From positions 438,550 to 502,549 of the forward strand of contig JAPXFY010000031.1 of the NCBI GenBank assembly GCA_030674185.1: a stretch of DNA of 64,000 nt. The letters are read 5' to 3'. Position 1 is the first letter of the stretch; every line of letters starts with the position of its first letter. A program made the translations under genes and the position numbers. Shown here piece after piece: positions 21,386 to 30,660 of this stretch. The notes beneath the pieces are model-generated. The model did no database searches. It was not told where the DNA came from and saw nothing but the letters and a program-made list of their open reading frames with translations. The DNA is from Monoplex corrugatus. Its lineage: Eukaryota > Mollusca > Gastropoda > Littorinimorpha > Ranellidae.

Positions 21386-22966
21386 GACTGTGATAAGCCA
21401 TCTTCAGTCACATGTCAAGTTCCTGAGGCAGGTCGGCCAGCAGCCTCTGTCAAGACGGCGTTCGGTGCTTCCCACAAATCTTTTACTGGTGATGGGGGCT
21501 GTAACATTGTGAGGCAGGCGTTGATGTGTAAGAGACACAAGTTGGTCCATACTGGAGAGAAAGATTTTGTATGCAATGTGTACAGTGAGCGTTTTACTCG
21601 ACGACAGACTTTGAAGAAGCATAAGCTGATCCATGCTGATCAAAAATCCTTTTCATGTGACGTTTGCAGCAAGACATTTACTCTGGCAGTAGATCTGAAG
21701 GCACACAAGGATGTCCATAATAGTCAAAGACCCTTTGTGTGTGATGAGTCGCAGTGTAATATGTCTTTTGAGCATTCATCTTGCTTGAAGAGACATAACA
21801 TTGCCCATACTGGTCAAAAACCCTTTGTGTGTGATGTATGTAATAAGTCCTTTACACAGTTGTGTTTTTTGAAGACGCACAAAATGACCCATACTGGTCA
21901 CAAACCTTTTGGGTGTGATGTGTGTGATAAGTCCTTTACACAATCGTCGTCTTTGAAAGCGCATAAGATGACCCACGTTAGTCAAAAACCCTTTGTTTGT
22001 GATGTGTGTGATAAGTCTTTTGCACATAATTGTTCCCTGAAAACACATATGATGACCCATACTGGTCAAAAACCCTTTGTGTGTGATGTGTGTGATAAGT
22101 CTTTTACGCAGTCCTCTTTCTTGAAGACGCACAAGATTATCCATACCGGTGAAAAACCCTTCATTTGTGATGTGTGTAACAAGTCTTTTACACAATCGTC
22201 TAATTTGAAGACACACAAGATGACCCATAGTGGTCAAAAACCCTATGTGTGTGATGTTTGTAATAAGTCTTTTACACAATTAGTTAACTTGAAGACACAC
22301 AAGATGACACATACTGGTCAAAAACCCTTTGAGTGTTCTGCATGTAGTAAGTCTTTTCTGCATTTATCTTCTTTCAAGACACATCAGATGGCCCATAGTG
22401 GTGAAAAATCCTTTGTGTGTGATGTCTGTAATAAGTCTTTTGCACGTTCAGTACTCTTGAAGACACATAAGATGATCCATACTGGTCAAAAACCCTTTGT
22501 GTGCGATGTTTGTAACAAGTCTTTTACACAGTCATTCAACTTGAAGAAACACAAGATGACCCATACTGGTCAAAAACCGTTTGTGTGTGATGTGTGTAAT
22601 AAGTCTTTTACACATAATTGTTCTTTGAAGATGCACAGGATGACCCATACAGGTCAAAAACCTTTCGTGTGTAATGTCTGTGGTAAATCTTTTACATATT
22701 CATCTGGCTTGAAGGCACATAAGATAATTCATACTGGCCAAAAACCCTATGTTTGTGATGTCTGTGGTAAGTCTTTTACACAGTCATGTAATTTGAAGAC
22801 ACATAAAATAATCCATACTGGTGAAAAAGCCTCTGTGTGTGATGTGTGTGGTAAGTCTTTTGCACGGTCCGATGACTTGAAGACACACAAGATGACCCAT
22901 TCATTAGGGCATTATCTGGACACAGTTACCTCATCTGGCAACCAGGTAGAGTTTTTGCCAATATAA
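21386..22966 (+). CDS. C2H2 zinc-finger protein, exon 3: 15 intact fingers
   Basis: This is the DNA-binding half of a poly-zinc-finger protein, presumed to be a nuclear transcription factor. The acceptor is GATGTTGCAG|GACTGTG; an in-frame TGA at 21368-21370 shows that the coding region cannot extend upstream unspliced. Phase 0 matches the exon 2 donor, giving about 793 residues in all from the 10718 ATG. After some 50 residues there is a half finger ending HTGEKD, then a finger with its second Cys replaced by Tyr (CNVY), then 15 complete C2H2 fingers, mostly CDVCNKSFTQ...LKTHKMTH. One has a four-residue Cys spacing (CDESQC). Most linkers are TGQKPF rather than the usual TGEKP. Helix positions (-1,2,3,6) vary between fingers (for example Q-S-N-T, R-D-D-T, H-C-S-T, Y-S-G-A), as in sequence-specific binders. 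The stop is TAA at 22964. No orthologue could be named. Confidence 0.93.
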   Translation, partial: DCDKPSSVTCQVPEAGRPAASVKTAFGASHKSFTGDGGCNIVRQALMCKRHKLVHTGEKDFVCNVYSERFTRRQTLKKHKLIHADQKSFSCDVCSKTFTLAVDLKAHKDVHNSQRPFVCDESQCNMSFEHSSCLKRHNIAHTGQKPFVCDVCNKSFTQLCFLKTHKMTHTGHKPFGCDVCDKSFTQSSSLKAHKMTHVSQKPFVCDVCDKSFAHNCSLKTHMMTHTGQKPFVCDVCDKSFTQSSFLKTHKIIHTGEKPFICDVCNKSFTQSSNLKTHKMTHSGQKPYVCDVCNKSFTQLVNLKTHKMTHTGQKPFECSACSKSFLHLSSFKTHQMAHSGEKSFVCDVCNKSFARSVLLKTHKMIHTGQKPFVCDVCNKSFTQSFNLKKHKMTHTGQKPFVCDVCNKSFTHNCSLKMHRMTHTGQKPFVCNVCGKSFTYSSGLKAHKIIHTGQKPYVCDVCGKSFTQSCNLKTHKIIHTGEKASVCDVCGKSFARSDDLKTHKMTHSLGHYLDTVTSSGNQVEFLPI

Positions 22967-23098
22967 AAAGTATTACCAACTTGTAGATCAGTAAACAGTG
23001 TAGGGGCATTGACAGAATTGTAAATGCTGAAAAACACACAATTCAAAAAGTACAGTTTCAGGTGATGAATTATGATACAGCCATCATTACACTTTGTT

Positions 23099-24919
23099 GT
23101 TTATTTTGATCTTGCTTCCTTCCGTAAAGACAATACCAGTGCACTAGCGTACAAATCGTTTTATGCGGAATTGTGTGAAAAATCTCCGTCATCCCGCAGA
23201 ATCTTCACTGATGGGTCCAAGTGTGATGAAGGTGTTTGCGCTCCCGCTGCCGCTGCCTTCTGCTCTGAGATTCCCAATCGAGCATTTTCAAAACATATTC
23301 CATCTGAAAGTTCTGTTTACACTGCTGAACTGACTGCTCTGGTTTTGGCACTAAAAATGGTGTCCCAATCCAAACACAAAGAGTTTCTCATTTTATCTGA
23401 CTCCCTTTCTGCTTTGCAGGCAATTGCTTGCTGAAACATTAATCACCCTGAACTAGTGAAGTTCTTTGAAGTGTATTCTACTCTTGCAGGTGAAGGTTAC
23501 TATTGTTTTTGCCTGGGTTCCTGGCCATGTTGGTATTGGAGGCAATGAAAAGGCTGACAGCCTGGCCATGTTGGTATTGGAAGCAATGAAAAGGCTGGCT
23601 ACCTGGCCATGTTGGTATTGGAGGCAATGAAAAGGCTGGCTACCTGGCCATGTTGGGTATTGGAGGCAATGAAAAGGCTGACAGCCTGGCCATGTTGGTA
23701 TTGGAGGCAATGAAAAGGCTGGCTACCTGGCCATGTTGGTATTGGAGGCAGTGAAAAGGCTGGCTACCTGGCCATGTTGGTATTGGAGGCAGTGAAAAGG
23801 CTGACTACCTGGCCATGTTGGTATTGGAGGCAATGAAAAGGCTGACTACCTGGCCATGTTGGTATTGGAGGCAATGAAAAGGCTGACTACCTGGCCATGT
23901 TGGTATTGGAGGCAATGAAAAGGCTGGCTACCTGGCCATGTTGGTATTGGAGGCAGTGAAAAGGCTGACTACCTGGCCATGTTGGTATTGGAGGCAATGA
24001 AAAGGCTGACTACCTGGCCATGTTGGTATTGGAGGCAATGAAAAGGCTGACTACCTGGCCATGTTGGTATTGGAGGCAATGAAAAGGCTGACTACCTGGC
24101 CATGTTGGTATTGGAGGCAATGAAAAGGCTGACTACCTGGCCATGTTGGTATTGGAGGCAGTGAAAAAAGCTGACTACCTGGCCATGTTGGTATTGGAGG
24201 CAATGAAAAGGCTGACTACCTGGCCATGTTGGTATTGGAGGCAATGAAAAGGCTGACTACCTGGCCATGTTGGTATTGGAGGCAATGAAAAGGCTGACTA
24301 CCTGGCCATGTTGGTATTGGAGGCAATGAAAAGGCTGACTACCTGGCCATGTTGGTATTGGAGGCAATGAAAAGGCTGACTACCTGGCCATGTTGGTATT
24401 GGAGGCAGTGAAAAGGCTGACTACCTGGCCATGTTGGTATTGGAGGCAATGAAAAGGCTGACTACCTGGCCATGTTGGTATTGGAGGCAGTGAAAACGCT
24501 GACTACCTGGCCAAGAAGGCTACAACGACAAAGATATCTAAGTCCTTGATCCCTTACACAGATGTCAAATCGAAAGTACACAGTTACGTAAGAAATCTGT
24601 GGCAGGAGAATTGGAATAAACAGACAGATAACAAACTTTTCCAAATCTGCCCCAACCTGAAAGAAATTCTCCCATCTGCTGCAGGAAACCGTAAGAAAGA
24701 GACAGTGTTATGTAGGTTAGGCACGGGTCACACATCCTACACTCACTCGTACTTTTTGAAAAATGAAGAAGCACCATGGTGTACACCGTGTGATGAGCCG
24801 TTGAGCTTCTGACACCTCCTCCTCGATTACTGGGACTTATACGATGTAAGACAAAAGCACTGCACGGCGGACTTCTTAAAGAAGCTCTTCCGAGACGTCC
24901 CTCCTCATGCAATTTTCTA
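23099..24919 (+). pseudogene. LINE RNase H and C-terminal domain, disrupted
   Basis: RNase H would remove the RNA strand of the RNA-DNA hybrid during target-primed reverse transcription. Visible catalytic positions are Asp in RIFTDGSK (about 23210), Glu in YTAELTAL (about 23327), Asp in LILSDSLSAL (about 23400) and the His/Asp motif GHVGIGGNEKAD (from 23524). A TGA at 23432 and the 41-bp array break the frame. Coding resumes after the array with LAKKATTTKISKSLIPYTDV, then VKSKVHSYVRNLWQENW, TVLCRLGTGHTSYTHSYFLK and a Cys-pair WCTPCDEPL motif, then a TGA and further similarity to about 24919. This layout resembles Jockey/I-type elements. RT and endonuclease are absent by truncation. Confidence 0.82.
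23520..24513. repeat. 41-bp minisatellite derived from the RNase H GHVGIGGNEKAD motif
   Basis: About 24 copies of CCTGGCCATGTTGGTATTGG plus AGGCAATGAAAAGGCTGACTA. The unit is the coding sequence of the conserved PGHVGIGGNEKADYL segment. The first CCTGGCCA (23520) belongs to VPGHV and the last (24506) to YLAKK. In the ancestral element these 8-bp repeats would have lain 41 bp apart, the unit length. Confidence 0.97.
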
Positions 24920-25134
24920 GTTTTCACAAGAGATCAATAGATTTCACTTGATGTGATTTTACGGGTTTTTCTTTAATGGCATTTTTAGATTTGCAAAGTT
25001 GACGGTGAACATGGTTTTTAACTGTTGTCTTTTATCTTAACGGGATGTTCTTTTCCTTTTGACGTGGTGTTAGCCCTGATATGGCTGTAGTGGTTGGCTG
25101 GGCTATAAGCAATATGAATATGAATATTACAATA

Positions 25135-25400
25135 AGATTTACACTGGTTACTTCACTTCCATATCATTACACTTTGTTATACAGTGTACATCAATTATTT
25201 CACATCTAGCTTCAATACATTTTGTTATGCCATGTACACAAGTTACTTCACTTCCACAATATTACACTTTATTATGAAGTGTACACCAATTATTTCATTT
25301 TCTCGTCATTACACGTTGTCATGAAGTGTTCACCAGTTGTTCCAATTCTGCATCATTACACATTGTTACAAAGTGGTCATGGATTGTTTCAATTCACACG
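25135..25400. repeat. ~47-bp degenerate tandem repeat, 5-6 copies
   Basis: TCATTACACTTTGTTATGAAG-like blocks recur at about 25169, 25216, 25264, 25311 and 25358, with TACACCAATTATTTCA-like spacers. It is old and diverged. Confidence 0.8.
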
Positions 25401-26046
25401 GCTGCATTTTCCCAGCCATTCTCCTACCTTTTAATTGCGAGCCGGCAGCGGCATCGCCTGCGAGTGCTAATTTTGTCCATGCAGGGTCGACCAAAGTCCA
25501 TATCACTGGCTAGCGTGCCTTTGTGTTCTGGCACTACTGATAAAGAAGGAAGCCGAGTCCAGTTTTCTGTGTGTATTGTGAATTTGTGCAATGATCTGCA
25601 TTATTTTCGTCACTTTACCTGTGTGCTTTCAGTGCTGTGAATATTCATTGTTCTGAAGAAGTGATCTTTACTTTTTAGGATTACCTTGTCTTTGAGTTTT
25701 TGTAGAAATTACTAATGTGATGATCGACTGACACCTCCAGGTTGCTCTTTGTTCAGTATAAAGTGAGATTATTTTCGTAATAGTGACGGAAGTATAGTAA
25801 AATTTACAATCTTCACATATTTTCCTCAGTTTTAGCAAGGTCTGATTCGTGGTCTTCAGTGCTTTAACTTTCTAAAATTAAAAAAAAATCGCTTTAGGCT
25901 GTTTGTTTTCATTCTTTTTTAGAGGCTTACATTTGACTAAAATCGGGTGTTAGCTGTTGCCTGACCAAGGCACGCGCTGCGCCGGCTATAAACTAGGCCA
26001 CGCGCGTGTTTAATTAAGCCGGTCTTTATCCAGGGCAACCTCCGAC
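25401..26046. other. Unassigned; GC-rich patches
   Basis: Mixed sequence with two CpG-containing patches (25435-25500 and 25965-26045). No reading frame with recognisable domains, no splice-supported exon and no tandem repeats are visible. Confidence 0.4.
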
Positions 26047-26049
26047 ACA

Positions 26050-26118
<69 letters not shown>

Positions 26119-26205
26119 GTGCATGCGTGTGTGTGTTCAAATGCATGTTAAAATGTATAAATCAACTCTGTGTTTGTGTGCGCGCGCGCGCGCGCGCGCG
26201 TGTGT

Positions 26206-26238
<33 letters not shown>

Positions 26239-26301
26239 AGTGCGTATGCGTGTGCGCGAGTATATACGTTATAATGCATATCTCTCTGCCTACTGCATGC
26301 A

Positions 26302-26338
<37 letters not shown>
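26047..26338. repeat. Cluster of microsatellites: (TC)n, (TGTC)n, (CG)n, (TG)n
   Basis: (TC)n at 26049-26090 passes into (TGTC)n to 26115. A CG dinucleotide run at about 26178-26200, rare in animal DNA and potentially Z-forming, passes into (TG)n. A second (TG)n lies at 26304-26337. Confidence 0.96.
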
Positions 26339-26340
<2 letters not shown>

Positions 26341-26944
26341 AACTGCTGTGCTCTTCCCGAGTACTGGAATCTAGGTTAATCTGGAGGCACATACCATGAA
26401 CTTAGTACAAGTGGCCAGTGCAGTAGGCCTAACTAACACGCCTCGCTATACGGCAGCAGGACGGGTGAAAAGGGTGTGGGGAGTGGAAGGGAAGGGGAAA
26501 GATGCGCGCTATTTATAGCCGGCAGGGCAGAGCCAGAGTTGCCAGAACTACGGCCAACCCAAGTATCACGGAAATGTGCGCCGTGTTCAGGCATCATTAC
26601 AGTTACTCTGTTCACACTTAAAAAAAGAAATGTCAAGAGCCGCATCGTTAAGTATATTGCCACAGCCCCAAAAGAGAGAAAGCATGGCTGCCTTGTGTGC
26701 AGTGGCAAGAACAAACAGAAAGACAGAAATAAGCACACAAAATAGACCTGATAGACCTAGATTTGCATAACACCCGCCCTGTCTGGGTGAAAGCGTGAAC
26801 ATATTTGTAAGAGTAATGCGGACTGCCACTCTGTTGTAGGAAGCAGCAAGCCAGGTCTCAGAAGAGACTTGTGCCACTGCTGCCATAGGGGCAATAACCC
26901 CGTCTGACCCGGTTGCGGTTTGCACAGGGATTGCTTCCCCCATG
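26339..26944. other. Unassigned, moderately GC-rich
   Basis: No gene is recognised. It includes a GGGAAGG-rich purine stretch (about 26463-26500) with GCGCGCTATTTATAGCCGG, which has a TATTTATA core and could be promoter-like. That is speculative. Open frames on both strands lack domains. Confidence 0.35.
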
Positions 26945-27130
26945 TTTTTATTTGTTTTTTATTTCTTTTATTTATTTTCTGTGACTATCGATATGGCGCC
27001 TGTTCTGATGCCAATTGTCATGGCTTCTAGCACTGTTTCAGTGCAGTCTCTTGGAGCCCCCCCCCCCCTCAGGTTTCCTCCATGTATTTTCCTAGGACTG
27101 AGGGTTGCCTTCCTGCAAAAGCTGTCCTCC

Positions 27131-28146
27131 TTAGGCGCACTTACAGTCATTGGCTGGCTTGGAGTTGTCCCCTAACAGCAGGCTGTCAAGCCAAGACCCA
27201 GTGCCCTGACGTTTGTCTCCCTTGATGGGCTGTTCTTGGGTGTCCACTCTTGCAAGAGATAGATGGCTGGGGGTCCCTTTGTGCCCAATCCATCTGGTGA
27301 CTGTCATGCTGACTCCATATCGCTGAAGTAGTTCCATGAGTAATGTGAACTGTACTTTATTGTACGCGTCCTCTAGGTCAATGGCTACAGCTAGGGTTTC
27401 TTCTTTGTTCTGAAAACCTTCGTAGACTTTGTGAGCAGAGGCAGCTGCGTTTTGCCATGTACTTTTTCCTGTTCTAAAGCTCCTTGATTAGGTGAGAATA
27501 TTTTCCTGTCTTCTAGGTCTCTAGCTAATGACTTTGCTATTATGTTTTCCATCAGTTTCCCAATTACGTTTTGCATAGTCAGGATGCGATATCCATTTAG
27601 GTTGCGATGATCTTTACCCGGTTTGGGTAGGACTTTTAGGAAGCTGTGTGTCCAGTCCTCAGGAACCTGACCTTTCTCAAAACTGTCTTGATAGAGGGTG
27701 TACAATTCGCTTTTCTTGTGTTCAGACAGTGTTTTGAAGTCAAAGTTTTGAATCTTGTCTGGACCAGGGGCTGTGTGTTTTCTGCACCGTGCATTTCTTC
27801 ATGCAATTCTTGTTCAGTTATTTCATCATCTATTCCAGTCTGTGCCAGTTTTTTGTTTAGGTCCATAATGAATTTTCTGTTCTCTTCAAGATTTTTTCTG
27901 ATCACTCTGTTGTATGAAACACTGTAGTAGGGCTTGTCCTTTCTCTTCGTTTGTCCTTAATATGGTTCCATCTGTGTTGGTGATATCTGGTATTGTGGTG
28001 TTTGTGGTTTTCCCTTCCATTTGTTGATAGAACTGCCAGAATTGTGACTGTGTTGTATCAGCACTGAGTCTTTCACAGAATTGTGTCCATTTATTGTCTT
28101 CTGCTTCCTGGGCTATGGTTTTGAACCGCTCTGATTTTTCGTCCAT
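27131..28146 (-). pseudogene. Reverse transcriptase N-terminal half and linker of LINE
   Basis: Minus-strand translation shows RT landmarks in pieces: the linker with FWQFYQQMEGKTTNTTIPD, then SFEKGQVPEDWTHSFLKVLP, KPGKDHRNLNGYRILTMQNV, IGKLMENIIAKSLARDLEDR and FSPNQGALEQEKV (the NQGGFR-like RT motif, altered), then motif A as AIDLEDAYNKVQFTLLMELL followed by QRYGVSMTVTRWI. The catalytic Asp of motif A is present. The YADD box is missing because the 3' half has been lost or scrambled before 27130. Several frame changes are needed, so it is a pseudogene. Confidence 0.8.
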
Positions 28147-28423
28147 ATTTCTTTTATACTTGTCTGTTTTGCTATTGCTATCATGATCTGAGTGATGTCT
28201 TCTGTGTGTTTGCCAGGGTTTTACAACAGCTCGGTTTTCTTTCCAGGCAGTCTCTGTGTCATTGTTTCACCGGGAAAGTGGTTTTCTAGATGTCTTGTTG
28301 TTTCTTGTTTTACATTTTGATTTCATAATTCTGAGTATAGAAACAAGATCAGATTGTACACTGTCTTATTTAAATGGGTTTCATTGTTGAGTTATGGAGT
28401 TTTCAGATGATACATGTTTTCTT

Positions 28424-28542
28424 GCAGAGTGGCTGGGGATGAAGAGGGTGGGGGAGATGCTGGGGGCAACGAAAGATAGAGATGGTTGGAAGTCCATGGT
28501 CGCCAATGCCATGCGGCAGAGCACCTGATGATGATGATGATG
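28424..28542 (+). mobile_element. RTE-like LINE 3' end, nested, with TSD
   Basis: A plus-strand 3' fragment: GCAGAGTGGCTGGGGATGAA, then the WKSMVANAMRQ coding end and a (GAT)5 tail. It is flanked by ACATGTTTTCTT (28412-28423) and ACATGTTTCCTT (28543-28554), an 11 of 12 match read as a target-site duplication. It interrupts the minus-strand LINE between linker and endonuclease and is therefore younger. Confidence 0.83.
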
Positions 28543-28690
28543 ACATGTTTCCTTATACTGAAAACCACTGGAAGGTGGTCGCTGCCATGTGTGTTCAGTG
28601 TCTCTGCACTCATTAGTGCAGGATCCTCAGCATAGAGGTCAGAGTAGTTTTGATGGTGAGTCAAAGTGGGCGGTCACTCCCGTCAGTTCC
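28543..28690 (-). pseudogene. LINE APE endonuclease C-terminal piece
   Basis: Minus-strand reading YSDLYAEDPALMSAETLNTH followed by GSDHLPVVFSI contains the final SDH motif of the APE-type endonuclease, which includes the catalytic His. It belongs to the 26945-30655 element and is separated from the rest of the domain by a younger insertion. Confidence 0.75.
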
Positions 28691-28879
28691 CGAGCAGAAG
28701 ACGTCCATGATGTGGACTTAACTGCACTGCTACAGGTGGTCTGTCCTGTTGCTGTTATTATCACTATTACTTTTATCATTTTCACCACTTTTAAGCTGTG
28801 TAAAAGAAATCGGAGACTGGCAAGGATGGCAATTGGCAGGCCCATCAGAAGATAATCTGACAGAGCTGCCGAGAAAAAC

Positions 28880-29468
28880 AGGATTATCTCCTCTCCTGGC
28901 ACAACTTCACTGGCTCCCTGTATCAAAGCGCATACAGTATAAACTAGACACCATGTGCTACAAAAGCCTCAATAACGTACCCTGATTACCTGTCAAGCCT
29001 ACTTGAGATCTATGTTCCCTCACGTACCCTCCGCTCTGCCTCCGATCCTCTGACTTTTCACTTTCCACGCATCAAGCTCAATACCTATGGTCCACGAGCC
29101 TTCTCTGTTTCTGGTCCACTTTCCTGGAACAAACTTCCTCTCTCTGTCCGTCAGCAACCTACTTTTGTCTCCTTCAAGTCCGCTCTCAAAACTCACCTTT
29201 TCTCCTCTGCATAAAATCCTGACTTTGCTCATCCCCCCTCTGTAGCCTGTCTCCACTCGGAGGGGAATCACATTGTAATATATATTTGTATATAATATGC
29301 TCTCTATAATTTTCCATTGCTTTTATTCTTTTTCCCCATTTATAGCCATGTATAAGTGTGTGTGTGCGTGTGTGCGCGCGCGTGCGTAAGTGTATGTTCA
29401 GCGCTTAGATTTTATTTTTATCGAGATTTTGCGCTATATAAATATTGTAATTATTATTATTATTATTA
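28880..29468 (+). mobile_element. CR1/L2-like LINE 3' end, nested
   Basis: A plus-strand C-terminal tail of a LINE protein: LLAQLHWLPVSKRIQYKLDT, YKSLN, then after a frame change YLSSLLEIYVPSRTLRSASD, GPRAFSVSGPLSWNKLPLSV and FKSALKTHLFSSA. The 3' UTR ends in GCGCTATATAAATATTGTAA followed by (TTA)n, as in CR1/L2-type elements. A short (GT/GC) stretch lies at 29358-29388. It sits within the endonuclease region of the minus-strand LINE. Strong 5' truncation removes RT and endonuclease. Confidence 0.82.
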
Positions 29469-30300
29469 ATTTAGGAGAGATGAGTGCTGTATCAGTGGTG
29501 CTGTCTGTGTCTCCTTGTCTTGCACCCATATGGGTTGGTGACGTTGTTGTGAGTGGGCTGAACTAGATATCGCACAGCATCTCTTCCAGAGCATGTCCGT
29601 GGGCGTTAGTTCCGTTCTGATCCCACATTGCAGATCTTGCATTGAGATCGCCACATACCACCGTAATGTCTCCTAGTTCATCTTCAATTTCTTGTAGGAA
29701 GTTCCGTGTTGTTTTTGAGGTTCAAGATCCTGTGTACACATAAGCATTGATGAGCACGAGTACAATGCTCTGCTGTTTTTCGTTTGGAGTTTGAAGGCGT
29801 ATGCTTTAGTTCACATGACTTTGTACACCACCATTGTAGGCGTATGCTTTAGTTCACATGACTTTGTACACCACCATTGTAGGTGTATGCTTTAGTTCAC
29901 ATGACTTTGTACACCACCATTGTAGGCGTATGCTTTAGTTCACGTGACTTTGTACACCACCATTGTAGGCATATGCTTTAGTTCACGTGACTTTGTACAC
30001 CACCATTGAAGGCGTATGCTTTAGTTCACATGACTTTGTACACCACCATTGTAGGCGTATGCTTTAGTTCACATGACTTTGTACACCACCATTGAAGGCG
30101 TATACTTTAGTTCACATGACTTTGTACACCACCATTCTAGATCTGAGATGGACACTTTATGTTTTAGGGGTTTTTTATGACTATAGCGAGTCCTCTACCA
30201 TCATGTTTCTGAATTATTGCGAAATCTTCAAAGTCCATTGGTTTTCCTTGGTGTGTTCTAGTTTCTTGTAGACACTGTATATCAAAGTTGTATGTTAATT
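29469..30300 (-). pseudogene. LINE APE endonuclease N-terminal and middle part
   Basis: On the minus strand the endonuclease starts near 30300. It has a CLQETRTH-like catalytic block (about 30260, with the metal-binding Glu), a DGRGLAIVIKN-like strand (about 30180), and further 3' the DLNARSAMWDQNGTNAHGHA block with the conserved Asn (about 29590-29650). Stops and frame changes are present, and the 43-bp array expands the stretch between the second and third blocks. It belongs to the 26945-30655 element. Confidence 0.75.
29795..30137. repeat. 43-bp minisatellite inside LINE endonuclease sequence
   Basis: Eight units of AGGCGTATGCTTTAGTTCAC plus ATGACTTTGTACACCACCATTGT, the first at 29795 and the second at 29838. 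The unit is part of the endonuclease coding sequence of the minus-strand LINE, with coding continuing on both sides. At 43 bp it breaks the frame. Confidence 0.95.
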
Positions 30301-30660
30301 TCTCAATGGTTGATATCCTTTTTCTTGCACTGGCGCAGTTTCAGGTACATACTCTGAAATATTTCTTGGAGTGCCGTTCAGATTTTATCATGTTTCTGGT
30401 TATGTTTGCACATTTCCTCTTTTTTTTTTTCTTCCCTGCTTTGTCCTTGCTCCAGTAGCATATTTTTCACTCCCATTTTGGAATCTGCGAGTGGGAAGTG
30501 TTGGTCCAGTAGCATATTTGTCATCCCCACCCAGTGGATAGCGTGGTCATTGTATCACCGGGCCGTGACTGATCCGGTTATGACACTTCCATTCAGCTGT
30601 TGTCGTCATTATTTTGGTTTTGGGCTTGAAGAACACTTGGTGGCGCCTGTCTCCATTCCA

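Larger units (their letters stand above)
23099..25162 (+). mobile_element. LINE 3' portion with RNase H domain, interrupted by its own minisatellite
   Basis: A 5'-truncated non-LTR retrotransposon lying just after the zinc-finger gene. It has an RNase H domain, a C-terminal domain, a 3' UTR, and an end with AGCCCTGATATGGCTGTAGT and GGTTGGCTGGGCTATAAGCA (about 25073-25112). The 16-bp ATCATTACACTTTGTT occurs at 23083-23098 and 25163-25178 and may be a target-site duplication, though the right copy also lies in a local tandem repeat, so the end could instead be near 25130. Confidence 0.78.
26945..30655 (-). mobile_element. LINE with APE endonuclease and RT, decayed, hosting nested insertions
   Basis: Minus-strand element. 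An A-rich end at 26946-26980 (AAATAAATAAAAGAAAT on minus) is the presumed 3' tail. RT coding lies at about 27130-27700, the endonuclease-RT linker at 27700-28410, the endonuclease end at 28555-28664, and the endonuclease start and middle at 29469-30300. It is interrupted by an RTE-like fragment (28424-28542), a CR1/L2-like fragment (28880-29468) and a 43-bp array (29795-30137). Several stops and frameshifts show it is dead. A second, older copy of the same family is at 8345-9505. Confidence 0.8.

Noticed and set aside
20618..21393. Pyrimidine-rich 180-250 codon frames upstream of exon 3
   Set aside because: They arise from the 44-bp intronic array; an in-frame stop separates them from the zinc-finger frame.
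22967..23098. Polyadenylation signal for the zinc-finger gene
   Set aside because: No AATAAA or ATTAAA is visible before the LINE begins. The real end may lie elsewhere or use a variant signal.
28589..28855. Small plus-strand protein with a membrane-like segment (VCPVAVIITITFIIFTTF) and basic KLCKRNRR
   Set aside because: Its start overlaps the antisense of a LINE endonuclease, no homology is recognised, and it lies between nested LINE inserts. The hydrophobic run comes from an ATTA-rich stretch.
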